64,000 nt of DNA from Certhia americana (Eukaryota; Chordata; Aves; Passeriformes; Certhiidae): the NCBI GenBank assembly GCA_018697195.1, contig CM031857.1, positions 94,754,545-94,818,544 on the forward strand, read 5' to 3'. The number at the start of each line of letters is the position of its first letter. Position 1 is the stretch's first letter. The notes beneath the pieces are model-generated. The model saw only the letters and a list, made by a program, of their open reading frames with translations. It made no database searches and was not told where the DNA came from. This document shows positions 24,441-37,268 of this stretch, in pieces. A program made the position numbers and the translations under genes.

Positions 24441-27423
24441 CCCTTGTTTACCACATCCTCCTAAACTGGCAAAGTTGTTAGCAAGATAATATTACTGAAA
24501 AAATAAATATTTTCACATTCTATGTATCCTTACCAATTAATGCATCTAACCAGGCTTGTTCTCATCACTAACTCTCTGTCCATCTCTTGGCCAGTTTTGT
24601 GCTTCTGTATGGTCTTGCTCATTGTTTTCTCAATCCCTTTTTCCACTGGAAACACTCCTACCCATTAAGAAAGTCTTTGACCAGATACAGCCAGTATCTG
24701 CTTCCATATATCTACACACCCTTATGGCATACATTAGTAACAGTGTACAAAATCCATCAGCATGAAATTGCAATTAAATATCTGAATGCATGTGCTTTCC
24801 TGTATAATAGACATTATGCAGCTTATATATTCACTCAGAGACCTAGTGGAGAGGAGACAGGCCACTGTAAATTTATATCCTATTATATGACTATCCTGGT
24901 TTAAGAAATGAAGCCAATTTCATTACATTTTTCATAGATGGAATTATATTAAACAAAAAATACTGCTATTTCAACATATAATAAAATTGCACATGGAATA
25001 TATCAAAATGGAATACATGTGCTCACTAACCCACAGCCTTGAGGTACTTCAAATTGGATAATCTGGAGTTCACTTTTGGATTCATCATCAATGAAGCAAA
25101 TCTAGTAGATGCCATATTTCATGAGGCTTCCTTTGGTAAATATTGAGAGAAGAAAAATATTCAATAAATTGTTTTTATTTCTTGCAATGCGACACTTTCA
25201 AGTGCTCTTATTCATATGGAAAAGGTTTCATAAATAAGAGAGGGAAGAACCAAGGCCAGTTAGTAGTTTGCCTAATTATTAAATTAAGAGGGAGGGGATT
25301 TTATCAAATCTTTACCTGATTTACATTAGCTGACATGAGAAGAGGAATTTGTCATAAGGCTTCTTGGTTGCATCAATTTACTAGTATGCATTTCTTACAA
25401 AATAATAGAAATAGAAACTATGTTGATCATCACTACTTTCTGTGTAACTGTCTATGCTGACAAGAATCCAGTCAAGATAAATGTTAATTCTCATTCCTTT
25501 TCATGTACATTCATGCATTCCTTTTTTACAGAATGTCAAACACAGATTTTATTTTCCACCATTCAGTGCTATAAATGTTCTATGAACCACTATTGAAAAC
25601 TAACAAAATATTATTAAGTTAACATCAGATAAAAAGAGATTTTACACAATTGATCCTGCAGTTCTATCAGCCTTACTCTAATGTTATACTATCACATTTA
25701 TCCTCTATCCTTTCTTCTCCAAATCAAATAATCTAAACCCTTCCATCATTTCACTGAATAAAATCCTTTACTCCAACCTCCTTCCCAATAAAAATTTGAC
25801 TTATCATCTAAATTTTGCCTAGTCCTGAAATACCACTTTAAAATGTTACTTGCAGTATTTAACATATGGATGAATTACTGAAATAATAATGAAACGGTAA
25901 CATTTTCTATATTACAGTATGACATCTGTCTCTTTTTTAACAGTTTCAACATCCTGTTCATGCTTTCCATCAATGTTGTTTGCTCAGTAGGGTTTTTCAA
26001 TGACCTATTGTGTTGCTTCCATTTTCTCTCTGAAGGATACAATCCCATCATTATGTCTGAATGGTTTAACTTGTTAGTGCCAATGTGCAAAGACTGCTGG
26101 CTCCTGTTATTGTAAGTGACCTTTCTCAGTGCAGAGCAATTAATTTATTTGTAAAGCATATTTTATTCAATTTCACCATGTTTTTTGAATGGTGGCTCTA
26201 TGCACAAAAAAAAAAAATTACTACATTAATGCTTAGTCGTTCTAATATCTCAATTTAGAATTGAAAAAAAAAACTATTTTCATATATTGATATTCAGATT
26301 TTCTTTAAGGTAGAATTACAATCTTAGAGATGAAATTGTAATTCTGCTCTAATTTAGTTTTCCTACCAGGTCAAAGAACAAAACTGAGACAAAAAACTGC
26401 TGAACAAATAAAAGTACATATAAGAACACACATCTTTTTAATTCTGTCATTAATATTTATGCATAATAGATATGCATAATTCTGCTTTATATTTGGTAAC
26501 CAATTAATTTCTCTACATACAAATGCAAGTGAGACAATCCATTGATTAAGGCAGCAACAGGAAATATGTACGTCTTTTTTGACTCTTCCTTTGCCACTGA
26601 TGAAATGCGAAGTATTTTATATTTTTTCCAGCTTACAAAAGTCTTATGTAATTTTAAAAATAAACATTGAAGACTCATTTAAAACTTTTCTGGTTTATGC
26701 CAGGGCATTACAATTGATATTTGTCTGATGTATTAACTTGAGAAAACAGGTGACTAGAATTGTTATAATTTTAAGATTGTCCAACTACTTTCTATTATTT
26801 TTTGCAAGTCCTACTTAAATGCATTAAGGTGTGTTCAATTCATCTACAATAAAGAATGAGAGTAAAAAAATGAGAGCATTTTAAAAAGTGGATGATAAAT
26901 AACTTTTATTTTACAAATTAAAAACAGTAGAGAAAATAATAAGCACTTCTGATAGCAAAATAACCTGCATGAAAGATTGTTTTTCACTAAGCATCATGAA
27001 TATATTCAGTTACATGTTTGCAATATATTGAAAAGCTATACCTAAAGTTAAATTTATAGCATATTTATTAATGTTAACATGGTAATTAAGAAAAGAGTTT
27101 TCTTTTGTTGATAGCAACATGATTTCTTTGATTAAATTAGTGAATCTCACCCCAATTAAGTTGTATTTGAAACATAAAGCTAGCCAAAAGCTTTTTTAAA
27201 GATCTGTAGGAATAGAGAATCCCATTTAGACAAAGATTCTGCTATATGCTAAACAAAGAATTTGAATGGATTTGGTTTGATTCATGCTTTAGGTTTATAT
27301 TAGAAAAAAAATCCTGTTTAAATGTATCAATATTTATTTAAGAATTTATTGTATTTAATTGAAGGAAATTTGTATCTTTAAAAGATTATTGATTGAAATT
27401 ATGATAGATGAAATATTTGGACA
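24441..27423. other. AT-rich non-coding DNA
   Basis: No gene or dispersed repeat is recognised. The 105-codon plus frame (24,587-24,904) and the 71-codon minus frame (25,875-26,090) contain no known motif. Confidence 0.55.
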
Positions 27424-28640
27424 CAGAAACACAAAATCATTAAGTTTGCAAGAGACCTTCAAGATCAACTAGTGCAACCATCAACTCACTATCAGCATAA
27501 TCATCCCTAAACCATATCCCTGTGTGCCACATCTGGACATCTCTTGAACACTTCCAGTGACTCCACCACCTCCCAGGGTAATTTGTCTTGCAATGCTTGA
27601 CCATTTTTATAAGTGATTTTTTTTTTTTTTTCTTTCCTAATATGTAATGTAAACCTCCTGTGGTGCAGCTTAAGGCCATTAACTCTCATTCTTTCACTTT
27701 CTCTATAGCTACCTCCTTTCAGGTAGTTGCAGAGAGCACAGGACCTCCTCTGAGCTCCTTCTTTTCCAAGAACAACACAACCCCAGCTCCCCCAGTCCCT
27801 CCTCAGGGCACATACTTTCTAGACCCTTCACCAGCTCTGTTGCCCTTCTCTGGACATGCTCCAGCACCTCAGTGTCCTTGTAGTGAGGGGCCCAAAACTG
27901 AATACACATTTCAGTGCGGCCTCACTGGTGCTAAGTTCACAAGGGATAATCACCTCCCTAGTCCTGCTGGCCACATTATTCTTGGTATAGGCCAGGATGT
28001 CATTGGCCTTCTTGGCCACCTGGGAGCCCTGCTGTCTCTTATTCAGTCTGCAGTCAATATGCACCCCCAAGTCCCTTTCAGCTGAGCAGCTCTCAAGCCC
28101 CTCTTCCCCAAGCCTGTGGTGCTGCCTGGAGTTGCTGTGACCTATGTGAAGGACCCATCACATAACCTTGAACCTTGTGCAGCTGACCTCAGCCCATTTC
28201 TCCAGCCTGTCTGGATCCCTCTGAAAAGCCTTGCTCTCATCCAACAGATCAACACTCCCACCAAAGCTGCTGGTGTCACCTGCAAACTTATTGGGATCTT
28301 GCTGTGTGACTTTTTTTCAATGATTTGAACTTACCCATTAAAAGTACCCATCCAGAAAAGTGTTAAACAGGACCAGCCTCAGTACTGAGCCCTGTGGAAC
28401 ACTACCAGTGACTGCCTGTTTATTGGATTCAGTTCCATTCACCACCACTCTCTGGGCTCAGCCAACCAGCCAGGTTTTCATGCAGCCAAGGGTGCACCCA
28501 ACTAAACAGGAGCAGCCAGTTACTCCATAAGAATGCTGAGCCATTGGAGACAGTTCTCAGACTGTATACTGAAGTCTGGACAGACACCATCCACAGAATT
28601 TCACTTTTTTTCCTAACAAGGAAAGTTACCATCACTCATA
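27424..28640 (-). mobile_element. CR1 LINE 3' portion
   Basis: This is a 5'-truncated CR1 retrotransposon in reverse orientation. Its 3' end is at the left (AAATCATTAAGTTTGCAAGA, then CCTTCAAGATCAACTAGTGC). Landmarks on the plus strand then follow: CTCCACCACCTCCCAGGGTA, CTACCTCCTTTCAGGTAGTT, AGACCCTTCACCAGCTCTGT, GACATGCTCCAGCACCTCAG, CCAGGATGTCATTGGCCTTC and CTTCCCCAAGCCTGTGGTGC. The copy finishes with CCTCAGTACTGAGCCCTGTG and GGACAGACACCATCCACAG near 28,595. On the minus strand parts of the reverse-transcriptase C-terminal region are still readable ([18 protein letters not shown] at 27,790-27,890; [18 protein letters not shown] upstream). They are in different frames, so ORF2 is frameshifted and dead. 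An internal T-run lies at 27,617-27,631. The right boundary is approximate. Confidence 0.93.
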
Positions 28641-30334
28641 GCATTCATAGCATTGAATCTGTATCTGTTCCTAACTGCATCAGCATGTGGAATGCTGAGA
28701 AAACTTTTGCCTTATAATGCCTCCTTCCATTCTCTTGCTGGAAAAAATTGTCCTAAACCAGCCTCCAAAAATTACTTTTCTTTGAAACTCAGAAACAAAA
28801 CCTTAAATACGTGATATATTTTATTTTTTTCTCTTTATATGAGCAAAATTGGAAGTCCAAGTTGGAAACAATTATATCTTTTTCTGCCCAACCCAGGTGC
28901 CTCAGAATCCTTTTCAAATATATTTTTTTCTTTTTTTCTTAATTTTATTCTAAAAAGATAAAAATTAAAACATTCATAGCCTATGCTTCCTGAATTTGAT
29001 CAGTTTTTGTCCATTGTCTATACAGGACCTATAAGGATCTAAATACCTACGGAAAAATTCAAACTTGTCCCATCTGATTAATCACGTCTGGCCATCTTAT
29101 GTCACTCCAAGGCGTAAATGATACTGGCAATTCTCACAAAATTAACACAAGAGAACACATCTTTTGCTGCAACTTTTAGGACAAATTGTCCCAGTTTTTA
29201 TATAGTCCCCATACTATATGTGTAGTTGGTTGTGGTTCCAGTACAGCCTTCAGTCTTCAGTGCCATCTGTGCTGTGATTTACCAGTCTGGTTTGTGCTTT
29301 TAGCCTGTCAGTCGAAGATGAGAGGAGAGGTAGTACATGAAGAACAGTTTAAGACCTTAGACATAATTAACTTGCTGAGTATCAAAGTCTGGAAGGCTAG
29401 TAAAGACTGTGCTTACACATTTAACTTTCTTTCAAGACAGAAGTATCTTCTTTGGAGACATATTGCTAATTAAACAGAATTTTCATGAAGTTGCTGTCTC
29501 TGTGAGGTTCTTGGTCAGAGACTGGACTGTGGCAAAGCAGCAGAAGTATCCAGATTTCAGTGCTGCATTATCAGACCTGATGTATTTAACATTATGGCAG
29601 GATTGGAACAGGACTGCTATTTCTTTAATGCAGCTAGGAATGACATTGTCACACATACTAAAGTAAATTATTTTCCTCAAAATGACCTTGTGTGAATATA
29701 ATATTGGATAATGTCCATATTTTAATAGCAATGTTGTTTAATGGCACTATGAATGAGTGAAAGACCATGGGAGATGTCAAAATGGACAGAACAAATACAC
29801 CAGGAACTGAACTTGTCTCTGAAGGTAGCAAAAAGATAACTAATTCTTTGAGATATTTAAAGGTACACAAGCTGAGGATGGTCTCATGTCAAGTAGGAAA
29901 CAATTTGGCATTTGGTAGAGAAACAAGATTAAAATGATAAGAGTGCTAACAGATTGATTTCATTTTTTAGGTTTTTTTTAGTATATTTGATATGAGTACT
30001 TTTCAAGATGCTGACAAATATACACTGAAAAATACAATTAAAAAACCCCAAAAAACCCCTGAGGAAAGCAAAGCACTAATTTCAGCAGTGTTTCTAGCTG
30101 TATAGGTATTTAGCAGAAAATAACCCACCCAATTCTATTTGAGTTCAAACCAACTTATTACTGGTGGCTGGCTTGTATTCCTTGAGGACTTACATGGTCC
30201 AGAAACAGTAGACTTCATTGAAGCAACAGAAAAGCAGGTTCAGGACTGTCCATGATAAATGTACTAACTGCAGAGTATTAGTATGTATTAGTATGTGCTG
30301 AGACAGAAGTATAAAAAGAGCCATCTAGTAACAA
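28641..30334. other. AT-rich non-coding DNA
   Basis: No gene or known repeat is recognised. An A/C-rich patch (AAAAAACCCCAAAAAACCCC style) lies at about 30,039-30,060. Confidence 0.55.
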
Positions 30335-30411
30335 GATAGATAGATAAATAGATATGTGTTTATATTAATAATATAATATATAAATATATTTATTTATAAA
30401 TACATAAATGC

Positions 30412-30450
<39 letters not shown>

Positions 30451-30465
30451 CATATATAAATGAAT
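30335..30465. repeat. (TAGA)n microsatellite cluster
   Basis: A pure (TAGA) array occupies 30,413-30,450 (about 9.5 units). A shorter imperfect GATAGATAGATAAATAGATA patch lies at 30,335-30,354, with an AT-rich TATA/TTTA stretch between. This is a probable length-variable locus. Confidence 0.93.
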
Positions 30466-33400
30466 ATTCCCAAGTTTGTTCCATCACAAAGTTGGAAGTG
30501 CAAATCTCACCTAAAAGGAACACTTCAGGAAAAGAGAAGAGATACAGCCTGTTCACAGAGGGCAGAGGTGTTGTCCTCCAGCTTTTTCTGAAGCCCCTCT
30601 TTTACGCTGTAAATATTGTTTGGTCCTAGGAGAGGGAACAATCACATGTTGGTGGGGCTTGGCATCATACATACATTATAGGTCCTATGTTCTTCTTCAT
30701 TTGTATCCCAATGGATATGTAATGTAATATATTAATGGACTTAATGGGTGTCTCAGACAGAATTTATTGCCAACTAAAGAGGTAAAATATAAACACTTTG
30801 GTCCTTCTCCTATACTGAGAAGGAAGTAAAGGTTCTCTGTCCTTCATAAGTGGGTCTTTGTACACATCCTTGCCTCCTTAATGAAGCAGATTTATAATAA
30901 GGCTTGTTTTTCAGGGTGAAGGGAGTGGGGCTGTTGGCTGATACAGAGGTTCAGAGTTCTTCTGGGCCTCACTGGAACTTCAGGCTGTGAGACCTCTGCT
31001 CTCTTCAGACATTGTTCTGCTGTTAAACCTTGCTTGAGCCAAGTGCAAGAGAAGCAAGAGACCCAGTTCATGTTTTTCTCAACCAGCTCCATCAATACTT
31101 CACTCTTTAAACAACACTGTACAATTCTGACCATTTAGCAGAAGAGGTAATAATTCAAAATGGTAGAACCATACCTGGTGTTACTGTTTTGCTTGAAAAG
31201 ACTTTTTAGATGTAGTAATTTTTTATTTCTTTAAAAAAAAAATATACTGTAATGTGAACATCTAAGATAAGAGAAACTGCTTTTAAAATGTCTTTCTTCA
31301 GACAGTCTAAAAACTCTGATACAGTTTCACTGTATGGATCTGAAATAAAATGGGAAATGAAACCTTCCAACAATGAATATAAATGGGTTTTTTGAGACAT
31401 TTTTATGTGAAGATAGATATAGCCAGTTTATAATAATTGATAAGCGTTGTAGTTTCCATTACTTTATTTACAAGTACAATTCTTGTGTTTCTGTTTAAAT
31501 GTCACTCAATTTAGTCTGCTCACACAAGGGTGAGGGAACAGATTGGACTGGAATTGTCCTTGCCATCACAAGGTTGAAACCTACCAACTCAGGTTCCCAG
31601 TTGTTTTAGTTTCCAAAAGCACAGGTGGAGAATAGTCACATCTTGCATTCTGTCTAGTGGTTAGAGACCAAGGAGTAGGAAGATTTTTCTGAAATTCTCA
31701 CTTACTGAGAATTATGTGCAACGCAGGTATTTCTTTAGTGAATTCTGAAGTCAAGAGATTTTTATCCAAAGGTGTGCTTTGCCTCCTCTGTTAAACATAA
31801 ATTTTCAGAAACAAACTCCACATGGAAGAGGGGCTTTTCTTCAGGCATAATGCTGTCAGTGGTCTCCTACAAGGTTATACCTCTTATTTATTGTTGTGGT
31901 TTTAGTCGGTGTGTAGAAGCTGTGCAAACCTCACAAAACTCAAAAACAAGCCCATAAAATAGACATTTTCTCTACACAAAACAGAAGCTCATTTTTCGAG
32001 CTATCTGGATCTCTTTCCAGAGAACTGGTCTGTTTTTTTGACAGGAAGCCTCTAAGACTGTTGCCTTGCTGGAATTGGGCTTAAGAACTCCATAATGCAA
32101 TATCAAAATGCAGTGGTATTAATGTGGCCATATGTGGTTCTTTCTTTCATAAGCCCCTTCATGCTAAATAACTAAACAGTAAAATGAAAATATTTTTCAC
32201 TGTCTTCCCTAAGGTTCTGTGAAGTAGAGCTTTGTTTTAGATAATAGAAGTATGCAAGTACTCTTCCCAGTTTTACACAGCTGATTTTCAAAATCCTCAA
32301 AATAATCAAAATTTGGTTATCAGATTCTGGATCTGGAATAAGAAAGGAAAAAAGTTGTTGGTGGGGGGGTGTTCAGTGTTTTTCAACATTTAAATTCTTG
32401 ACACATCTTACCATGCAATGGAAATTCAAGAATAATTCCATGATCCCTAGCTTTTGAAATAGAATGTACTTATTCAAGATTTGATCCTGTACTTTTGGAA
32501 AGCATTTATCTTGTCTGAATCTGAAGAGGTTAGATTTTCTGTGAAGACTGAATAATTCATCTATTTCATGGATCATTGAAAACCAATTAAGTTGATTACT
32601 CAGATTATTTTAGGATAATTTGCACTTTTTTTTCCCCTAATACTTTGCTCACTATGAAGTTGTAAATAGCTTGCATCAAGAAATGGGCATGTGGCATTAT
32701 TTGAAGGGAAGAACTTAAAAAGGTTACTGTAAAGATTATTTTTTTTAAAACCAAGTGAGATTCTATGTAATTTTTAAAGTACAAAAAATATGAAGGACTA
32801 CGGATGAAGGAGTTGTTTGTCATGAACAGATAGAAGAAAATCATATTGGAGAATATGCAACCAAAAATAATGTTATTAGCAGATTATTTTCCCCATGAAT
32901 ATCACCATCAAAGCAATCTGTTGTTTTTTTTAGAAAAAAACATGTACAGATGGAAGAAGTCACATGGAATGTCTATTTTCTAAGCGCCTACTCAAAAAAT
33001 AACAAGGCTGTACCATGAAAATAAGTCACTAAAATTCAAAAATAGCAGTGAGAGGATAAAAGGCCTAATGAGGAATAGACAACCACATGAAAATTCAAGG
33101 ACTCAAAACTATTCCTTGACAAATCACATACTATCCTGTTCATTTCACTGTGGAATGTGAAAGCACTACCATCTAGTACCACCTAACTGCAATAGAGGAA
33201 AACCAGCAGAATTAAATCAAGGGCAACTTTCTGAAGCTGGAGATACCATGCCTTGACACTACCCCACCACAATGCAGGGCATGTGAGGACCTTTCAGGTT
33301 TAATTGGTCTCATTTGGGTGTAAAGTCAGCTCTTCTTCCATACCTGCGCTTGATCCTCAAGTAGCTCCATCTGCTCTTTCCAAATTCCAGTCCTCACTCA

Positions 33401-34332
33401 GGGTTGTAATTAAGGCTTTTTCACTTCATGCTTTAACCTCTCAGGGTGCTCAGTCATTTGTGGAAACATCATCACTAAGAGGTCCATGAAGCCTGTTGAT
33501 CTTCTCGTGTGATAAATTCTCAGCAGCAGTAGGTTTTCTTCTAAGCAATTTCTACATATCAGCCTTTTACAGATCTTGGGATGCAGTCATAAATAGCCAG
33601 CATAAATAGGCATAGCAATCACCAGTTTTTCTCATACTATTCCTCTGTTATTCTAGAAGATATCATCCTCACTGATACCATATTGAACCTATCTGATTTT
33701 CATCCCAAGTAGGAGGACTGTGGATTTTTTACAGCTAATTCTTTTCAAGGTTTATATGTGCATTAGTTCAAGGACAGCTCTTGGGCATGGAGCATGATGT
33801 ACTAAAAGGTCATACTAAAGTGAATGCACATTCTTGTCCTAAAATCCAAGGGAACACATCCAAGTGGTGAAACAGGTAGTGTTTATGTGATATGGCCCCG
33901 TGTCTAAACAGGAGTTTACTAGGACTGATACCTTTAATGGATTTGGAGGAACTGGATCTCCTCTTTTCTTGCTTGTAGCAGACCTCCTTGCCTCCTCATT
34001 CTGTTTAATCTTTAAATTAGTCTGGTCTGAGACTTCTCATTTGCTCTGTCTCTGTTTTCAATGCTTATCTTGGAGATGAATTGGGATCCTTTGATTTAAA
34101 AGAAAGCAAATATATTTTCTTATGGCAGTATTTTCTCTTCTGTAGTTCCAGAAGAATTTAGTTAAACCTGTTGCATATCTGTAAAGCCCTTAACTTGAAC
34201 TAGTATGAACTATTTGACAGAGAAAAAGTGCCTTCAAGAAAACAACCCACCAGAAGTTGACAATTAGAATGTTGGAGCAAGGTTCCACAAAAGAAGTTCA
34301 AGAAGTGACTGTATTTTCTCTTACAGCCTATG
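30466..34332. other. Non-coding DNA
   Basis: No gene, RNA or dispersed repeat is recognised. Reading frames are short. The 80-codon minus frame at 30,892-31,134 has mixed composition but no known motif. Confidence 0.55.
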
Positions 34333-35055
34333 TGTCATGGTTTGAATGACAGGTGTCTGCTAAGAAAGGCAGGAGCCTCCCTTGGAATGGAGAATTTAAA
34401 CCCCCTTCCTCTGAATTATTATAACTTTGAAATTAAGGGGCTCTCAGGCAAAGATATGGGAATAGGAATAACAGTTCTTTATTATGGGAATAAACAATTA
34501 AACAAAAACACATGCAGTATTACAAAAGAGAAAAAACAAACAAACAACCCCTCTGACAGAGTCAGGATACAACCTGACACCCTGTGGGTCAGGGTGTTGG
34601 TGGCAGTCCCATTCAATGGTGGCTGCAGTCCCACTGGCAGATGTGGCTCTGTTGAAGTGATGCTCCTGGAGAAAGAGTGGAATTCTTTCACTGAAGGTCT
34701 AGTGATGATAGATGGGCCTGGTCTTCCTCTGGGAATTCCAGAGGAAAAGGCTGCCTTGGTGTTCCAACTCCCAGATTTTTATCCAGGTAGGAATACTTGG
34801 CTCCTCCCCCCTGTCTGGAGCATTTCCCAGTGGGATGATGTAATTCTATCAGTGAGACTCACTGGCCCATGAGCAGAAGATCTCTCCCTGGAGGGAGGCT
34901 GGGTTGTGGAAGAGATAAGAAAACTGCCCCAGCAGGTTTATTGACAGTTGACCATTGACAGACAATTACACCACACCTCCACACACCCCAGTTCCATCAG
35001 ATGGTGATAGATGGATACACAGTTTTGGTTACATTTTGCACTGCAAGCCATGACA
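34333..35055 (-). mobile_element. Solo LTR with intact terminal inverted repeats
   Basis: The element starts TGTCATGG (34,333-34,340) and ends CCATGACA (35,048-35,055), perfect 8-bp inverted ends. It is flanked by CTATG on the left (34,328-34,332) and TTATG on the right (35,056-35,060), a 5-bp target duplication with one mismatch, as ERVL-type elements make. On the minus strand a TATA-like GGATAAAAAT (plus 34,775-34,784) precedes the polyadenylation signal AATAAA (plus 34,478-34,483), which fixes the orientation. The 180-codon plus-strand frame at 34,330-34,872 lies antisense in the LTR and is not a gene. No internal retroviral sequence adjoins it. Confidence 0.78.
34478..34483 (-). terminator. 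LTR polyadenylation signal
   Basis: AATAAA on the minus strand within the LTR, about 145 bp before its 3' terminus, in the expected R/U5 position. Confidence 0.5.
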
Positions 35056-35087
35056 TTATGGTATTCAGGATGCATGGTGCTATCTGA

Positions 35088-35119
35088 CTCCAGATAATCT
35101 CCAGATAATCTCCAGAAAT
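35088..35119. repeat. 11-bp tandem repeat, three copies
   Basis: The unit CTCCAGATAAT occurs at 35,088-35,098 and 35,099-35,109, and as a diverged third copy from 35,110. It lies 33 bp outside the LTR end. Confidence 0.85.
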
Positions 35120-36928
35120 CTTGATTTCCAAGGCCAGTAGCAGCACAGATAAGGGACATTATGTTATGAAGTTTTTCTATTCTCTCAATGTAGTTGCCTG
35201 AAATTCAGCAAGAAAGCATGAAAGGTCTGTTGCAAATGAAAACAGAAAAATCAGGCTAAATTATATCCTTCCAAAAATGTCTCAGCAGAGACTCACTGAA
35301 CTGCAACAAAAAAATGCCCTGAGGCTCTGTCTCATTGAATGTAATCTATTCTAGGATTACAGGAACTCTTTTTGTATCAGTCATTAAGAGATGAAGGTCT
35401 CTGCTGGAGCCAAGACATTAATATAGAAATTAAGACTAGGAGTAAGGGACAAAAAGGGTCACTAATGTGTCTAGTTAGAAAATCAGACTTAGAAAAAGGG
35501 AACAGATTTGGCAAAGGTAATAGGACAGAAAAGCCATAGGAAAGAATGTGAGGGTGAGCTCATGAAGATAATGTAGTGAAATCTGAGAGGTTGCTTTCTG
35601 GTTGGATAGCTTCTGTATCAATTATGGGAAACTTTTCCTCATCCACGTTCAAGACAAGTGTTCTTTAGGATCACTCTTTTTAAAAAATTCTTTTAGAATA
35701 TCATTGCATTCTTGATTCATGTCAATTATTTTTCCGGTGTCTGCACAAAGATAATCAACTTTGTGAGTTGTTTACATTTTTGTACTTGACAATTTTCTTT
35801 TGCTATATTTATGCTGCTTTTCATAATTTAATTAATTTGATCTTCTTTACTATCTTGAATCCTAAATAATTCCATTAAGAAATTTTCCCCAAAATTCATT
35901 TTAAATTGAGCTAATAATCTTTCAAATTCATTTTAAGATAAGCTGTAAAACTTGTTATAATTAAGCTTTTATCCATAGCTATTCTGAAGTTTTATTTCAA
36001 GACCTGTTACATAGTTACAGGGTTAAATAGTATCTTTCATCAAGCAGAGCTAGAAACTAACATTCAACTTAACCTTAAAGCCTTAAACACACCTTTCAAA
36101 TTTCACTTTGAAATTTCTCACTTGCCTGCTTTACAGTTTTCTGAGACACCAGAAATAACCTAATAAACCAAATTTCTTTCGTCAAAGAATTTGTTTAAAA
36201 TAACATGGATATATTACTGTCTCAGAGAATTTCTCAAATATTAATTGCAACTTTTTTTTTTTCTATTACTAAAATATAAATAATGCCTTCATTAGGAGAC
36301 ATTGTGGTTTACTTGCAGGCATGGGGATAATAATCAGATACAGTGTCTTGCTTTGCTACTGTTCATTTTTTGGTTCAAACCTCTACAAAGAAACTTCAAG
36401 TGACCTATTGGTCTCATAATTGAACAGCCTTAAACTGGTTGTGTATGTTAAATAACAGCTTTACGGTTAGAAGAGTGCCTTTTACTCATAAAGGCCTCTG
36501 TTGCCCTTTTGACTTATGTGAATCACTTTCATTAATATTGGTACAATTTTATCAACAGGAATCAATTTATTCACCTGTATGAAGGATTACTTACATCCTC
36601 CAAGCCCTGCTCAGGTGCCCCTCAAGGGATGCCCAGACCTTTAAATACCAGCACAGTAGGAACATGTGTGATGCAAAATCTCAAAGAAACACAAATCCTG
36701 AGTGCCAAGCTGACCACAAGATGTTCAGGTGTTGGAGGACTCCTCAGTTTTACTATGAAACTTAATTTCTCCTAAAGGAGTCTGGTATGGAAGTACAAGC
36801 TCAATACAGAGTCAGCATGAATTTGCTAGTGCCACTTGGTGTCAGAGCTGGGCATCTTTTACACCTTTTATTTAGCAAAATGAATATGAATATTAGGTTT
36901 GTAGATATACCTGCATTAGAGTGGAAAA
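35120..36928. other. AT-rich non-coding DNA
   Basis: No gene or known repeat is recognised. A short T-run lies near 36,252. Confidence 0.55.
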
Positions 36929-37174
36929 GGGAGGAAGGGAGGCAGGCAGGCAGAAAGGAAGGAAAGGAAGGAAAGGAAGGAAAGGAAGGAAAGGAAGGAA
37001 AGGAAGGAAAGGAAGGAAAGGAAGGAAAGGAAGGAAAGGAAGGAAGGAAGGAAGGAAGGAAGGAAGGAAGGAAGAAGAAAGAAAAAGAAAAGATCAAAAG
37101 AAAGAAAGAGAAATGAAGGGAAAAGAAAGAAGAAAAGTAAAAGGCAGGAAAGAAAAGGAAAGGAAAGAAAAGGA

Positions 37175-37218
<44 letters not shown>

Positions 37219-37268
37219 AAAGAAAGAAAAGAAAGAAAGAAAAGAAAGAAAAGAAAGAAAGAAAAAAA
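36929..37268 (+). repeat. Homopurine microsatellite complex
   Basis: The plus strand is almost pure A/G for about 340 bp. In order it holds GGCAGGCAGGCAG, about ten copies of the 9-mer GGAAAGGAA (about 36,952-37,040), (GGAA)n to about 37,072, a mixed GAAA/GAAAA region with a few pyrimidines (37,073-37,150), then (GAAA)n and (GAAAA)n to 37,265. The long plus and minus frames across it (KEGKEG-like or SFPSFPS-like) are repeat translations and not proteins. Confidence 0.96.

Noticed and set aside
27660..28085. 141-codon plus-strand open frame
   Set aside because: It is antisense across the CR1 LINE at 27,424-28,640, whose real coding sense is the minus strand.
34330..34872. 180-codon plus-strand open frame, the second longest in the window
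   Set aside because: It begins three bases outside the LTR end and lies antisense within the LTR. The open length reflects LTR composition.
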